Source: Hyphomonadaceae bacterium UBA7672
GTDB lineage: Bacteria; Pseudomonadota; Alphaproteobacteria; Caulobacterales; Hyphomonadaceae
DNA length: 64,000 nucleotides
Direction of reading: 5' to 3'
Assembly: GCA_002483135.1 (NCBI GenBank)
Contig: DLHI01000011.1
Coordinates: 1-64,000 of the forward strand
The notes under the pieces were generated by a model. The model saw only the letters and a program-made list of their open reading frames with translations, was not told the origin of the DNA and did not search any database. Positions 35,677 to 45,728 of the stretch are shown here, piece by piece. Within the stretch, counting starts at the first letter, position 1; each line of letters begins with the position of its first letter. The translations under genes and the position numbers were made by a program.

Positions 35677-36585
35677 TCACGCTGACAGCAGGCGGGGCTC
35701 GCCTTTCAGCCGGGTCATCACGCTGGCGATGTCGAAGGCCTTGCGGATCGCCGGGTGCCGGCGTCGTTCGCTGCGGCAGGCGATGTAGCCGGTGATCCTG
35801 GCCGCGGGGGTGCGTACGTCGAACGGAAGGCGCAAAAGGCGTTCGTCGGGCGGACACTCCCGCGCGAACATGAATGTGACGCCGATTCCCTGCGCGACTG
35901 CTTCGCGGATCATCTCGCGCGTATGGAACTCCATCACGCGACCTGTCGGTATGCCCTCGGCTTCCAGCACGCGGTTCATTGTCGATCGCGTTCGCGATGA
36001 GACTTCACGCACCAGCAGGATTTCGTGCGGGAGGCAGTTAAGCTCGAAACGGCCTTCGTGTGCGGTCTTCCAGTTGGCCGGCACGACGGCAATGAGCTCG
36101 TCTTCATAGAAGGGCTGGTAGGTATACTGGTTGTCGCCGATCGGCTCGCAGACGATGGCGATATCCACCGAGGCGCCCATCAGCAGTTCGTTGGTCTCGC
36201 GCGCATTGGCGATCGTCACCTTGAAGTCGAGGTTGGGCGATTGCTGCTGGTAGGCCGATATCAGGTCGGCGGCATAAGGTGGCGAGTCGGTCCCGATCCG
36301 CAGGAGTCCGCCAGCCTCCGGCGGCGTCTCGCCCAGCAGCGCCTCGATGTCCGCCGACGTCTCGAACAGGCGGCGCGCACGTTCAAACAGGGCAAGACCC
36401 GCAGCCGTCAGCTCCAGCGGCGGACGAACGCCTTCGATCAGCTTTACCTGATAGCGGTCTTCGAGCGCCTTCACCTGCTTTGACAGGGTGGGCTGCGAAA
36501 CGCCGAGGCGGTTTGCAGCGCGCGTGACGCTGCGGTCGCTTGCAACGGCGTAGAACGCGCGCAGATGTTGAAAATTGAGCGACAT
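35677..36585 (-). CDS. LysR-family regulator of the phosphonate cluster
   Basis: The 302-residue regulator starts MSLNFQHLRAFYAVASDRSV at the ATG at 36585 (an upstream ATG adds 18 residues). The HTH is completed by LGVSQPTLSKQVKALE, and the effector domain starts near residue 90 (GGLLRIGTDSPPYA). It is divergent from the FAD oxidoreductase across 136 bases and probably activates that operon. LysR genes next to TIGR03364/PhnX genes are common. Confidence 0.88.
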   Translation of the reverse strand: MSLNFQHLRAFYAVASDRSVTRAANRLGVSQPTLSKQVKALEDRYQVKLIEGVRPPLELTAAGLALFERARRLFETSADIEALLGETPPEAGGLLRIGTDSPPYAADLISAYQQQSPNLDFKVTIANARETNELLMGASVDIAIVCEPIGDNQYTYQPFYEDELIAVVPANWKTAHEGRFELNCLPHEILLVREVSSRTRSTMNRVLEAEGIPTGRVMEFHTREMIREAVAQGIGVTFMFARECPPDERLLRLPFDVRTPAARITGYIACRSERRRHPAIRKAFDIASVMTRLKGEPRLLSA

Positions 36586-36721
36586 GGCCAAACTTCTGAA
36601 CCAACAGACTATCCAGCCTGCATGAAGGATTTGCGGCATTCGCCGCGTCTATTGTCCCCATGTCCCAAATGAATTCGCACTCGCCTGCGGGGCGTGCGAT
36701 CGTCTTGAAGGAGGCCGGATC

Positions 36722-37864
36722 ATGGTCGAGAAGACGGATGTCGTCGTGGTCGGGCAGGGCATTGTAGGCCTCGCCCATGCCTACGCAGCTGTTCGCTCGG
36801 GACGCTCCGTCTGCGTGATCGATCGCCATTCGCGGGCGCTCGGCGCCAGTATTCGCAATTTCGGATTCGTCACCGTGACAGGCCAGGCGCGCGGCGAGAT
36901 GTGGGCTCTGGCCATGCGGGCGAGGGATGTGTGGGCGCGTGTGGCTCCACAGGCGGGCATCGACGTGCTTCAGACCGGCCTGACAGTATTCGCGCATCGT
37001 CCCGAGGCGGTCGATGTGCTTGCGGAGTTTGTCCAGACCGAAATGGGCGAACGCTGCGAGCTGATAACGGAGCAGGCGTGGCGGCGGGACAACCCGGCAA
37101 TCGGCGTCACGCCGTTCGAGGTGGCGCTGCGCAGTCCGCACGAACTTCGAATCGAGGCGCGCGACGCCATTCCGAAGCTGCGGACCTGGCTTGAGCGCGA
37201 GCATGGCGTGCGCTTCCTCGAGCCGGCCGACGTCATCGGCTGTGACGCCGCACGTGTCGAAACGACCCGCGGCGCGGTGCAGGGTGATGCCGTCTTCGTC
37301 TGCCCGGGCGATGACCTCAACGGACTGTTCCCCGAGACCATGGCGCGTCACGAGGTGACGCGGTGCAAGCTTCACATGCTTCGCCTCGGGGCAACGGGCG
37401 TGAAGCTGCCCTCGCCCGTGATGGCCGATCTCAGCCTCGTCCGCTATGAAGGTTATTCAGGTCTTCCCACAGCCCATGTGCTTCGGCAGCGGCTGGAGAT
37501 TGAGCGCCGGGAAATGCTCGCGGCCGGCGTGCATCTGATCGTGGTGCAGTCTGCGGACGGGACACTAGTCGTCGGCGACACGCACGAATACGGCGACGCG
37601 CCAACGCCGTTCCAGCCGCAGGACAAGGACGCGCTCATGCTTGATGCGCTGCGCGACACGTTGCCGGGTATGGCAACCGATCCTGTCGAACGCTGGATCG
37701 GCTCCTATGCGTGGTCGCCTCAAGGGCCCTGGTTCTCGGAGGAAGTCCGCCCCGGCGTCCACATGACCGTCGTCACCTGTGGCGCTGGCATGTCCACGGC
37801 TTTCGCCATCGCCGAGCAGGTCGTCTCGCGTGCACTCAACACAGATCTGTCGGAGGCCGCGTGA
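36722..37864 (+). CDS. FAD-dependent aminophosphonate oxidoreductase (TIGR03364/PbfD-like)
   Basis: The 380-residue DadA-type flavoprotein has the FAD-binding motif VVVVGQGIVGLAHAYAA (residues 7-23). Features of the TIGR03364 group are SIRNFGFVTVTGQARGE near 44 and RCKLHMLRL near 210. That group is syntenic with phosphonatases. PbfD members oxidise 2-aminoethylphosphonate and N-methylated relatives to phosphonoacetaldehyde. GAAGGAGG precedes the ATG. The next gene, phnX, overlaps its stop by one base, so product channelling to PhnX is likely. No PhnW transaminase gene is present. Confidence 0.87.
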   Translation: MVEKTDVVVVGQGIVGLAHAYAAVRSGRSVCVIDRHSRALGASIRNFGFVTVTGQARGEMWALAMRARDVWARVAPQAGIDVLQTGLTVFAHRPEAVDVLAEFVQTEMGERCELITEQAWRRDNPAIGVTPFEVALRSPHELRIEARDAIPKLRTWLEREHGVRFLEPADVIGCDAARVETTRGAVQGDAVFVCPGDDLNGLFPETMARHEVTRCKLHMLRLGATGVKLPSPVMADLSLVRYEGYSGLPTAHVLRQRLEIERREMLAAGVHLIVVQSADGTLVVGDTHEYGDAPTPFQPQDKDALMLDALRDTLPGMATDPVERWIGSYAWSPQGPWFSEEVRPGVHMTVVTCGAGMSTAFAIAEQVVSRALNTDLSEAA

Positions 37865-38691
37865 TGCATCTCAAAGCCGCCATCCTCGACTGGGCCGGAA
37901 CCGTCGTCGATTTTGGCTCGCGCGCGCCCGCTATTGCCATGGACGCTGTGTTTCGCGGCGAAGGCGTTCCTCTACGAGAGAGCGTCATCCGTCGCTATAT
38001 GGGCATGGCCAAGCGAGAGCACGTGGTCGCCATCCTGTCCGAACCGGAAAGCGCTGCTGCCTGGCGGACGGCGAAGGACACAAACTGGTCTGACGGCGAC
38101 GTCGACCGCATGATGATTGCGCTGGAGCCGGCCATGGCCGATGCGGCCGAGACCTGCGCCGATCTCATCCCGGGCGCCATGGACGCCATCGAGACGCTGC
38201 GCGCGCGCGGCATGCGAGTGGGATCGACGACGGGTTACACACGCACCATGATGGCCGGCATCGTGCGAGCAGCGGCAAATCAGGGCTATCGGCCGGACGT
38301 GGTCGTCTGTGCCGGCGAAACGGCGCAGGGACGACCAGCGCCCCTGATGATCTGGAAATGCATGGTCGAACTCGGCATCTGGCCCGCGTCGGCCGCAGTT
38401 GTTGCCGATGATGCGCCCGTTGGGGTCCTGGCTGGTCGCCATGCAGGTTGCTGGTCCGTCGGCCTTGCCGGTTCGGGCAATGGCGTGGGGCTGACCCACG
38501 ACGCCTTCATCACCCTGTCGCGGGACGAGCAGAAGGAACGGATGTCGGGCGTCGCGCAGGAGTTCCTGGCGGCTGGCGCCGACTTCGTGGTGACGACGCT
38601 GGCCGAGCTTCCGGCCGTCGTCGAGGAGATCGAGGCGCGTCTGTTGCGCGGCGAGTCGCCGGGCGCCCAGACTGGTCACGTCTGGTTCTGA
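37864..38691 (+). CDS. phnX: Phosphonoacetaldehyde hydrolase (phosphonatase)
   Basis: The 275-residue HAD-superfamily enzyme cleaves phosphonoacetaldehyde to acetaldehyde and phosphate. The nucleophile D9 lies in ILDWAGT and the Schiff-base lysine K50 in MGMAKREHV. They keep the 41-residue spacing of the characterised enzyme (D12/K53 in Bacillus cereus). GRPAPLMIWK near 160 and VVADDAPVGVLAG near 178 are also typical. The start ATG shares its first base with the upstream stop. It receives its substrate from the FAD oxidoreductase. Confidence 0.95.
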   Translation: MHLKAAILDWAGTVVDFGSRAPAIAMDAVFRGEGVPLRESVIRRYMGMAKREHVVAILSEPESAAAWRTAKDTNWSDGDVDRMMIALEPAMADAAETCADLIPGAMDAIETLRARGMRVGSTTGYTRTMMAGIVRAAANQGYRPDVVVCAGETAQGRPAPLMIWKCMVELGIWPASAAVVADDAPVGVLAGRHAGCWSVGLAGSGNGVGLTHDAFITLSRDEQKERMSGVAQEFLAAGADFVVTTLAELPAVVEEIEARLLRGESPGAQTGHVWF

Positions 38692-38707
38692 ACGCGGGGA
38701 GGGGACG

Positions 38708-40030
38708 ATGAATGATCGCTTTCGACGCCTCCTTACCCAGGCCAATCCAGCTGTCTTCACGGCCGTCGCGGGTCTTGCCGGCTTCTGCGCCTATTTCTCG
38801 ATGTACGCCTTTCGCAAGCCGTTCACGGCGGCGACGTTCGAGATCGTGCCGGGTTGGCAGTTCGTCCTGGACTACAAGGTTGCACTGATCGTCGCACAGG
38901 TCGCGGGCTACGCGGTGTCGAAGTTCATCGGCGTCAAGGTGATTTCCGAAATCCAGCCGAGACATCGCGCGTGGGCGATCATAGGGCTGATCGGCATCTC
39001 ATGGCTGGCCCTTGTGGCTTTCGCCCTGATTCCTACGCCATGGAATGTGGCGGCCCTCTTCGTCAACGGGCTGCCGCTGGGCATGATCTGGGGGCTTGTC
39101 TACGGCTACATGGAGGGCCGCCGCGTTTCAGAGGTCCTGGCCGCCATGTTGTGCGCCAGTTTCATCCTCTCCTCCGGCGTCGTCAAAACCGTCGGCGTCT
39201 GGCTGATGCAGACGTGGCAGGTGAATGAGTTCTGGATGCCCGCGGCGACAGGATGCCTGTTCATGCCGCTGCTTTTCGTGTCTGTCTGGGTACTGGGACA
39301 GTTGCCGCCGCCAAGCCCACGCGACGAGGCGGAGCGCGCTCGGCGGTCACCGATGACGAGCGTCGAGCGTGGCGCTTTCCTCAGGGCCTACGCACCAGGC
39401 CTTATCGCGCTCATCTTCGCTTATGTCCTGCTCACCGCCTTCAGGGACTTCCGCGACAACTTCGCTGCCGAGATCTGGACGGCGCTCGGACATGGCGGGG
39501 ACGCCGCGATCTTCTCAGCGAGTGAACTGCCCGTGGCAATCATCGCACTGCTCGGCATGGCGGCCGTTATCGCCGTGCGCGACAACCGCCGCGCCCTCAT
39601 GGTGATCCACGCCATGGTCGGCGGCGGATTTGCACTGCTCGCACTGTCCACGCTGGCCTTCCAGGCGAATCTCATCTCGCCTCTGGTCTGGATGATTCTC
39701 GCCGGGTCCGGTCTCTACCTGGCCTACAACCCAATCAACGCCGTGCTGTTCGATCGGCTGGTGGCCGTCAGCGGACTGGTCGCCAACGCTGGCTTCCTCA
39801 TCTATGTCGCGGATTCATGCGGCTATCTGGGAAGCGTGGGACTGCTGCTGTTCCGCAACTTCGGCCAACCCGATCTCGACTGGCTGCAGTTCTTCATGAT
39901 GGGCGCTTACGTGACGGGGATCGTCGGCGCGATCGCGACGCTTCTCGCGGCGATATATTTCTATCGCCGATCGTCTCCCGGCAGAATGGCTCCCGGCTCT
40001 GCACCTTCGCCGCTACCGGTCACCCGTTGA
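38708..40030 (+). CDS. DUF5690 MFS-like transporter
   Basis: The 440-residue protein has about 12 membrane segments and the DUF5690 landmarks [20 protein letters not shown] near residue 25, [15 protein letters not shown] near 135, and [17 protein letters not shown] near 245. GGGGAGGGGACG precedes the ATG. It sits between phnX and the oxygenase gene, so inner-membrane import of the organophosphonate is a good inference. No PhnCDE ABC transporter is present. Confidence 0.83.
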   Translation: MNDRFRRLLTQANPAVFTAVAGLAGFCAYFSMYAFRKPFTAATFEIVPGWQFVLDYKVALIVAQVAGYAVSKFIGVKVISEIQPRHRAWAIIGLIGISWLALVAFALIPTPWNVAALFVNGLPLGMIWGLVYGYMEGRRVSEVLAAMLCASFILSSGVVKTVGVWLMQTWQVNEFWMPAATGCLFMPLLFVSVWVLGQLPPPSPRDEAERARRSPMTSVERGAFLRAYAPGLIALIFAYVLLTAFRDFRDNFAAEIWTALGHGGDAAIFSASELPVAIIALLGMAAVIAVRDNRRALMVIHAMVGGGFALLALSTLAFQANLISPLVWMILAGSGLYLAYNPINAVLFDRLVAVSGLVANAGFLIYVADSCGYLGSVGLLLFRNFGQPDLDWLQFFMMGAYVTGIVGAIATLLAAIYFYRRSSPGRMAPGSAPSPLPVTR

Positions 40031-40055
40031 GCATCCCTGCGCCGAGGATGTCCCC

Positions 40056-41210
40056 TTGAACGAGCAGACCCTGGCTACGCCGCTCCGACTGCTGGATCAT
40101 GGAGCCGTCCTGGAGGTCCAACTGGGCGGCGAGATGCGCCGATTTCATGCCGTCTGGCTTCGCGACAACGCCCAGGACGCTGAAACGCGGAGCCCAGGCA
40201 ATGGCCAGCGTCTGATCACGCAGCTCGACATTCCGCAATACACGCGCATCGCCGATGCGGCGAGGATGGACGGCCGGATCAGCCTGCTGTTCGAGCCGGA
40301 TGGCAGGCGCGTGACGTTCGATGCCGACTGGCTGTCCGCTCATGCCTACGACAAGCCCGCGCCATCCACGCGAGGTTGGAACGAGCCTGCCATCACACGC
40401 TGGGATGCGTCTTTCGCCGACAAGATGCCGATCGAAAGCTATCGGGCTGTTTGCACGGACGCCTCGGCGCGCCGGCGCTGGCTGGAAGCCGTTCGCCGCT
40501 ATGGCTTCGCGCGTCTCGTAGATGCTCCGACCTCCGGCGGCGCCGTGCTCGATACGGTCAACCTGTTTGGCTATGTGCGGGAGACAAATTATGGCCGCCT
40601 CTTTGACGTTCGCGCCGAAGTTAGTCCCACCAATCTCGCCTTTACCAATCTCGGCCTTCAGGCCCACACCGACAATCCTTATCGCGATCCGACGCCTGGA
40701 TTGCAATTGCTGGCCTGCCTCGAGAACACGGTCGAGGGCGGCGAGACGATCGTCATCGATGGCTTCGAAGTGGCAGCGCTACTGCAGGCGCTTGCGCCGC
40801 GCGACTTCGATCTTCTGGCTGGATACTGCGCCCGCTTCGAGTATGCGGGGACGCGGGGCGTCAAACTGCGATCGAAGCGGCCCATCATCGAACTTGGCCC
40901 GGACGGCGAACTCCTCGCCATCCGCTTCAACAACCGCTCGGCGGCGCCGTTCACAGACATCCCGTTCGACGTCATGGCGGACTACTACGGCGCCTATCGG
41001 CGCCTGGCCGAACTCATCGAAGATCCGGACCTCGCTGTGAGCTTCAAGCTGGCGCCCGGGGAGATGTTCATCGTTGACAACCTGCGCGTTCTGCACGCCC
41101 GGAAAGCGATCACCAGCAGCGGCGAGCGCTGGTTGCAGGGCTGCTATGCGGACAAGGATGGCCTGCTGTCATCCCTCTTGGCGCTTGAGCAAGACGGAGC
41201 TGGCGGATGA
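40056..41210 (+). CDS. tmpA: 2-oxoglutarate/Fe(II) oxygenase, TmpA-like (organophosphonate hydroxylase)
   Basis: The 384-residue protein has the gamma-butyrobetaine-hydroxylase layout: an N-terminal DUF971-like domain ([14 protein letters not shown], residues 30-43, without zinc-binding cysteines) and a TauD-type oxygenase domain. Iron ligands are H204 and D206 (AHTDN) and H347 (RVLHARKA). The 2-oxoglutarate arginine is R358. TmpA hydroxylates 2-trimethylaminoethylphosphonate at C1. Here the pairing with an HD oxygenase gene (4-base overlap) suggests the same type of step, but the exact substrate is unproven. The start is a TTG at 40056, supported by GAGGA at 40044. Confidence 0.82.
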   Translation: MNEQTLATPLRLLDHGAVLEVQLGGEMRRFHAVWLRDNAQDAETRSPGNGQRLITQLDIPQYTRIADAARMDGRISLLFEPDGRRVTFDADWLSAHAYDKPAPSTRGWNEPAITRWDASFADKMPIESYRAVCTDASARRRWLEAVRRYGFARLVDAPTSGGAVLDTVNLFGYVRETNYGRLFDVRAEVSPTNLAFTNLGLQAHTDNPYRDPTPGLQLLACLENTVEGGETIVIDGFEVAALLQALAPRDFDLLAGYCARFEYAGTRGVKLRSKRPIIELGPDGELLAIRFNNRSAAPFTDIPFDVMADYYGAYRRLAELIEDPDLAVSFKLAPGEMFIVDNLRVLHARKAITSSGERWLQGCYADKDGLLSSLLALEQDGAGG

Positions 41211-41758
41211 CAAACTGGAATCCCGAGCGCGACAGCCTTATCGAATTCATCGCCGACGTGTTTGAGCGCCGCGCCGCGACAGCGTATCTCGGCGAGGCTG
41301 TCACCATGACCGAGCACATGCTGCAAGCCGCCACGCTCGCCAGCGAAGAAGGCGCGGCAGACCATCTGGTTGTCGCTGCCTTGCTGCACGATATCGGATA
41401 CTTCACCGACCACATCGCCGGGCAATCGCCGGATGACCGGCGGCACGAAGCAGACGGGGCCAAGGCATTGGCCGAGCACTTTCCGCCTGCTGTCGCCGAA
41501 TGTGTTCGCCTGCACGTGGCGGCGAAGCGCTATCTCTGCGCCACGGACCCGACCTATCACGATCAGCTCTCAACTGCATCAAAACTCACCCTCGACCAGC
41601 AGGGCGGGCCGATGTCGGAAGCGGAGGTTGTCGCATTCGAGAGCCTTGCCTGGCATCGCGATGCCGTCCGTGTCCGTCTGTGGGACGATCGCGCCAAAAT
41701 CCCCGGCGCGCCGACAATGACATTCGATCAGTTCCTACCGCTGCTCCTGCGCGGATGA
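41207..41758 (+). CDS. tmpB: HD-domain mixed-valent di-iron oxygenase, TmpB/PhnZ-like
   Basis: The 183-residue protein matches the phosphonate-associated HDIG family (TIGR03276). [11 protein letters not shown] carries Y27, E30 and H37. The HD pair is H61-D62 ([11 protein letters not shown]). Further ligands are H80 (RRHEAD), H103 ([10 protein letters not shown]) and an aspartate at about 160 (RLWDDRAK). PhnZ and TmpB cleave 1-hydroxyphosphonates oxidatively to phosphate and a carboxylic acid. Its ATG overlaps the tmpA-like stop (ATGA). Substrate identity follows that of the upstream hydroxylase. Confidence 0.87.
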   Translation: MTNWNPERDSLIEFIADVFERRAATAYLGEAVTMTEHMLQAATLASEEGAADHLVVAALLHDIGYFTDHIAGQSPDDRRHEADGAKALAEHFPPAVAECVRLHVAAKRYLCATDPTYHDQLSTASKLTLDQQGGPMSEAEVVAFESLAWHRDAVRVRLWDDRAKIPGAPTMTFDQFLPLLLRG

Positions 41759-41984
41759 CGCATACAGGGTCGTGGACGGTCCGTTGGCGCGCTCGGCCAA
41801 GCGATCCGTCTTCAATCTGTCGTATCAAGCTCAAATGACAATTCGCGGATCTGCCGCGACCTCCAGCGAGCGCGGCGTCTATGCGCGGCATGCAGACAAT
41901 GAATTGGCCCGGGGCGGCGCGTCCGTGGTCCACCATGCCTGCGGCGCTGTCCGCACTGTGATCGGGGAAAAGAGGACGCCTCCC

Positions 41985-44441
41985 ATGAAACGCACTTTCC
42001 TAATCTCGACGGCAAGCATCGCCGCGCTCGCCGCGCCGGCCTTCGCGCAGTCCATGCCGGAAGGCGAGGATACCGATCGCATCATCATTGTGGGCGAGAG
42101 CGTCGCGCGCGCAAACAACGTGGTCACCCGCGAGGACATCGACACGCTCGCCGGCGCCCAGAACATCATCGATGCGATCAAGCTGGTGCCAGGCGTGCAG
42201 TTGCGCGGCGGCGACTCCTCCAACAACGACCCCTGGACATCCGCGATCAACATCCGCGGCTTCGAAGTCAACCTGCGCAACTCCAAGATCGGCCAGACAC
42301 TCGACGGTGTTCCGCTGTTCAACGCGTCCTACTATCTCGGCGGCGCCTCGGCCCAGAAATACATGATCACCGAAACGGTTCAGAGCGTGCAGGTCAACCA
42401 GGGGACGGCGGATGTCGGCTCACCGGCTTCATCTGCTCTCGGCGGCACGATTGCCTACGCCAGCCGCGATCCATCGAGCGATGTCGCCGGGCTGATCAAG
42501 GGCACGTTCGGCGACTTCGACAGCCAGCGCTTCATGGCGAGCTATGACACTGGCGAGCTGTTCGGCAATACGCGCGGCTATCTCGCCGTGTCGGATCTCA
42601 AGTCGCACCTGTGGCCGCACAAGGGCATGACCGAAGCAGGCATCGAGCAGTTCCATGTCGCTGGCAAGCTGGTGAGCGAGTTCGGCCCCCTCACGGTAAC
42701 GGCCTACGGCTCCTACAATGACAGCGACGACGATCCGATCATCGAGTCGACCCGCGCCTTCCTTGAAGCCACCAATTTCACCACCGACGCATCGAGCTCG
42801 GCATGGAGCACGACTCAGGCAGCGGCAATCAACGGCGTCGGCGGCAATGAGAACTGGGCGGACGCCTGGGCCGCCGAGCGCGAGAACACCTTCGGCTACC
42901 TCAAGTTCGAATGGGAGGTGAGCGATGCGTTGTCGTTCACGGCAGCGCCCTACATCCAGACCAATCGCGGCATTGGCGAATTCGCTCCACCCTACCAGGA
43001 ACCTCGCGTCATCAACACCGTCAATCCGGCCGCGCTCCAGCAGGTGATGTACGCCGGCACAACTGTCCGCACGACCCGCGCGAACGCCACCGGCCGCGCC
43101 GTGCTGCCCTATGTCAACGCGACTACCGAACGGGTCTATACCGATCTCACCGGCGCTGTGGTGCGCTCGTCGGAATGCTTCAATCCGGACAACACGCCGC
43201 GCTTCACCGCCGGGGTCGAGGTGTGTCCGCTGGCGCAGTCCTACCGCAACAGCCAGTACGAGCATCAGCGCATGGGCATCGTCGCCGACGGGCAGTTCGA
43301 ACTGGGCGACCACACGATCCGTGGCGGCGTCTGGTATGAGCGGCTCGATCGCGACTTCGGTCGCGCCTGGAAGCCCTATCTCGACGTCAGGCTTGGGCCG
43401 ATCGCGCTCGACCGTATCTATCGGCGCGACTTCTACCAGAATTTCAAGACTGACCTCGTGAAACTCCATATCGCCGACGATTGGCAGGTGACCGAAAACC
43501 TGCTGATCAGCGCCGGCCTGCAGCACTACCTGATCGACATCGAAGGCATCTCGATCGAGGGCGCGCAGTTCAATTCCAGCGCCCAGCTGATCGCGCCGCG
43601 AAATCTCGCGGTCAACAGCGACAGCGATGACCTGCTGCCGTCGGTTGGCGTCGTCTACGACCTCAACGACGAGCTTCAGGTTTTCGCGGGTTACTCCAAG
43701 AATTTCGGCGCCATCGGCGACTGGGCCCTCGAGAAGACCGGCACAGACCTCTCCACGCTGCGACCCGAGATCGCGCAGAATCTCGAAGGCGGCCTGCGCT
43801 TCGTCGGGACCGATCTTCGCGCGTCGGCGACCGCCTACACCATCGACTATGACGACGCGATCGTCTTCCTGACCAACGACTTCGCTATCGGCCAGCCCAC
43901 CATCAACTACTCGGCGGGCACCGGCGGCACTTACTTCAACGTGCCTGGCGGCATCGAATCGACAGGCTTCGAGGCCAGCGTCGAGTACGACGTCACGGAC
44001 GAACTGACCGCCTATGTCGCCGCGACCTTCATCAGCTCGGAATACACAGCCGACTTCAATGCCGCGAGCTATGGCGGCAATGGCGGCCAGGTGCGCGCGG
44101 GCTACAAGGTTGCCGGCACGCCGGAATACATACTCGCCGGCGCTCTCAACTACGCAACCGGTCCGTTCACGGGATCGCTGCAAGTTCGGCGTATCGGTGA
44201 GGCGCCGGGCGATGCCTTCAACACGGCGGCCTTGTTTATCCCGGCCTACACGCTGGTTGATCTGTCGGGCCGCTATCGCATCGAGCTGCAATCCGCGAGC
44301 GCGCAGTACCTCGAACTCGGCGTTGCGGTGAACAACCTCACGGACGAGCGCTACGTTGGTGGCATGCTGGACGAGTTCACCCAGCGCTACACCGCCGGCG
44401 CCCCACGTTCGGTCTCCTTCACCGCAAGCGTCGGCTTCTGA
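41985..44441 (+). CDS. TonB-dependent receptor linked to phosphonate genes
   Basis: The 818-residue outer-membrane receptor has signal peptide MKRTFLISTASIAALAAPAFA, TonB-box-like DRIIIVGESVARAN, and a plug domain with LVPGVQLRGGDSSNND. The C-terminus is RSVSFTASVGF. AGAGGAC lies just before the ATG at 41985. It follows the HD oxygenase by 226 bases that hold no other gene. The ligand is probably an organophosphonate or a phosphonate-bearing molecule, inferred from position only. Confidence 0.88.
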   Translation: MKRTFLISTASIAALAAPAFAQSMPEGEDTDRIIIVGESVARANNVVTREDIDTLAGAQNIIDAIKLVPGVQLRGGDSSNNDPWTSAINIRGFEVNLRNSKIGQTLDGVPLFNASYYLGGASAQKYMITETVQSVQVNQGTADVGSPASSALGGTIAYASRDPSSDVAGLIKGTFGDFDSQRFMASYDTGELFGNTRGYLAVSDLKSHLWPHKGMTEAGIEQFHVAGKLVSEFGPLTVTAYGSYNDSDDDPIIESTRAFLEATNFTTDASSSAWSTTQAAAINGVGGNENWADAWAAERENTFGYLKFEWEVSDALSFTAAPYIQTNRGIGEFAPPYQEPRVINTVNPAALQQVMYAGTTVRTTRANATGRAVLPYVNATTERVYTDLTGAVVRSSECFNPDNTPRFTAGVEVCPLAQSYRNSQYEHQRMGIVADGQFELGDHTIRGGVWYERLDRDFGRAWKPYLDVRLGPIALDRIYRRDFYQNFKTDLVKLHIADDWQVTENLLISAGLQHYLIDIEGISIEGAQFNSSAQLIAPRNLAVNSDSDDLLPSVGVVYDLNDELQVFAGYSKNFGAIGDWALEKTGTDLSTLRPEIAQNLEGGLRFVGTDLRASATAYTIDYDDAIVFLTNDFAIGQPTINYSAGTGGTYFNVPGGIESTGFEASVEYDVTDELTAYVAATFISSEYTADFNAASYGGNGGQVRAGYKVAGTPEYILAGALNYATGPFTGSLQVRRIGEAPGDAFNTAALFIPAYTLVDLSGRYRIELQSASAQYLELGVAVNNLTDERYVGGMLDEFTQRYTAGAPRSVSFTASVGF

Positions 44442-44772
44442 TAACACACGATGAGAGTGTCGCGGCCGCGCCCCTGCGACGCGGCCGTCCGTCGTTTCGG
44501 GATGGAACAGGGCAACGCGTGTGGATCCGGCACGCTGTCGATGATCGGAAGCTGTCTGGCGCAGGGTAGCGGCGCGACCAGCGCAAGCTTGTCGAAAGAC
44601 TGGCAAAGCCTCACTCGGCTAAAATGACAATGCTCCCTGAGCTCATGAAATCAAGAACTGGCATCGAAATCGCGGGGCTCCGGCGCTCCATGCCCCTTCG
44701 TCACAAAACTGTGGTGCACGATGTCTAGCAATTTCGATGGCGCTTTTCCGAACCAGTCGAAGGGAGTTTCCG
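44442..44772. other. Intergenic region with GC-rich hairpin
   Basis: These 331 bases between the TonB receptor and the second LysR gene contain no supported gene. At 44463-44487 there is a hairpin (CGGCCGC, 11-base loop, GCGGCCG) that could terminate the phosphonate operon. No clear T-tract follows it. Confidence 0.35.
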
Positions 44773-45720
44773 ATGCAGCGGCGCATGCCCAGGCTGGAAC
44801 TCATCGAGGCATTCATCCACGCCGCGCAGGGGCCGAATTTCCGGACGGCGGCGGAAAAATGCGCCCTTAGTCCCGCTGCGTTCTCAAGACGCATCCAGGC
44901 GTTCACGGCCTATGTCGGCCATGAGGTTTTTGAGCGACGCCCTGAGGGCATGCGCCTGACGAGTGAAGGCCAGCGGTGTCTTGCGCTGCTGGAGCCGCTC
45001 TATCGCGACATGCGGGAGGCGACGCTGGGCCTTGGCAGGCGCGGGCCAGGCGGCAAGGTCACCCTGTCGCTCTCACACTCCCTCGCGGTCGGCTGGCTCA
45101 TTCCTCGCCTCGACCGGTTTCGCGAGCTGCATCCGCAGTTGGATGTCGTTATCCGCACGCAGCGGACCGCCGAGCACATCCGATCAGGCGAAGCGGACCT
45201 TGGGGTTTGCGCGACCGACGTCGACCTTTCCCGCCTTCGAAACGCTCATTTCCTTGAAATGATGATCACTCCCGTGGCCTCGCCGGAGGTCGCAGGAAAG
45301 TTCAACGCCAGCGCCTGCCCACTAACGGGTCATCGTCTGCTGGGGATGCGCCAGCATCCGGACCTCTGGGCCTGGTGGGCGAAGGAGGCAGCTGTCGGCG
45401 GCGCCGGGCTCAAGGCGACGGCCACCTTCGACGTGCAGCACGCAATGTACGAAGCTGCCTCCGCCGGTCTCGGGATCGCGCTGGGCTCCAATGCGACCTT
45501 CGGCCCCCACTTGCAATCGGGCCGACTCGTTAGCCTCGGTCTGCCATCGGTCACATTTCCGGTCACCTATCGGCTTGCGGCGACCGTAAACAGGTTGCGA
45601 TCACCCACGGTTCGAAAGCTCTGGGCCTGGTTGCTGGACGAAGCAAGACTCCACACCATCGGCTGGCGCCTTGGATCCGACACGGTCGCTGCGCGATCGA
45701 TCGAAACCGCGGCCGCGTGA
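44773..45720 (+). CDS. LysR-family transcriptional regulator
   Basis: The 315-residue protein has an HTH of GcvA type (PRLELIEAFIHAAQGPNFRT, then ALSPAAFSRRIQAFTAYVG) and an effector domain from about residue 90 (GKVTLSLSHSLAVGWLIPRL). The ATG at 44773 starts the conserved region. It is convergent with the nuclease/receptor pair (8 bases apart) and could control it or the preceding receptor. Confidence 0.85.
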   Translation: MQRRMPRLELIEAFIHAAQGPNFRTAAEKCALSPAAFSRRIQAFTAYVGHEVFERRPEGMRLTSEGQRCLALLEPLYRDMREATLGLGRRGPGGKVTLSLSHSLAVGWLIPRLDRFRELHPQLDVVIRTQRTAEHIRSGEADLGVCATDVDLSRLRNAHFLEMMITPVASPEVAGKFNASACPLTGHRLLGMRQHPDLWAWWAKEAAVGGAGLKATATFDVQHAMYEAASAGLGIALGSNATFGPHLQSGRLVSLGLPSVTFPVTYRLAATVNRLRSPTVRKLWAWLLDEARLHTIGWRLGSDTVAARSIETAAA

Positions 45721-45728
45721 TCCGTTCT

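Noticed and set aside
44463..44487. GC-rich hairpin as a definite terminator
   Set aside because: The arms are perfect but no T-tract follows, so it is only mentioned within the intergenic entry.
42429..44606. Minus-strand open frame of 725 codons
   Set aside because: It is antisense to the TonB receptor at 41985-44441. It is a GC-rich shadow frame with no recognisable domain.
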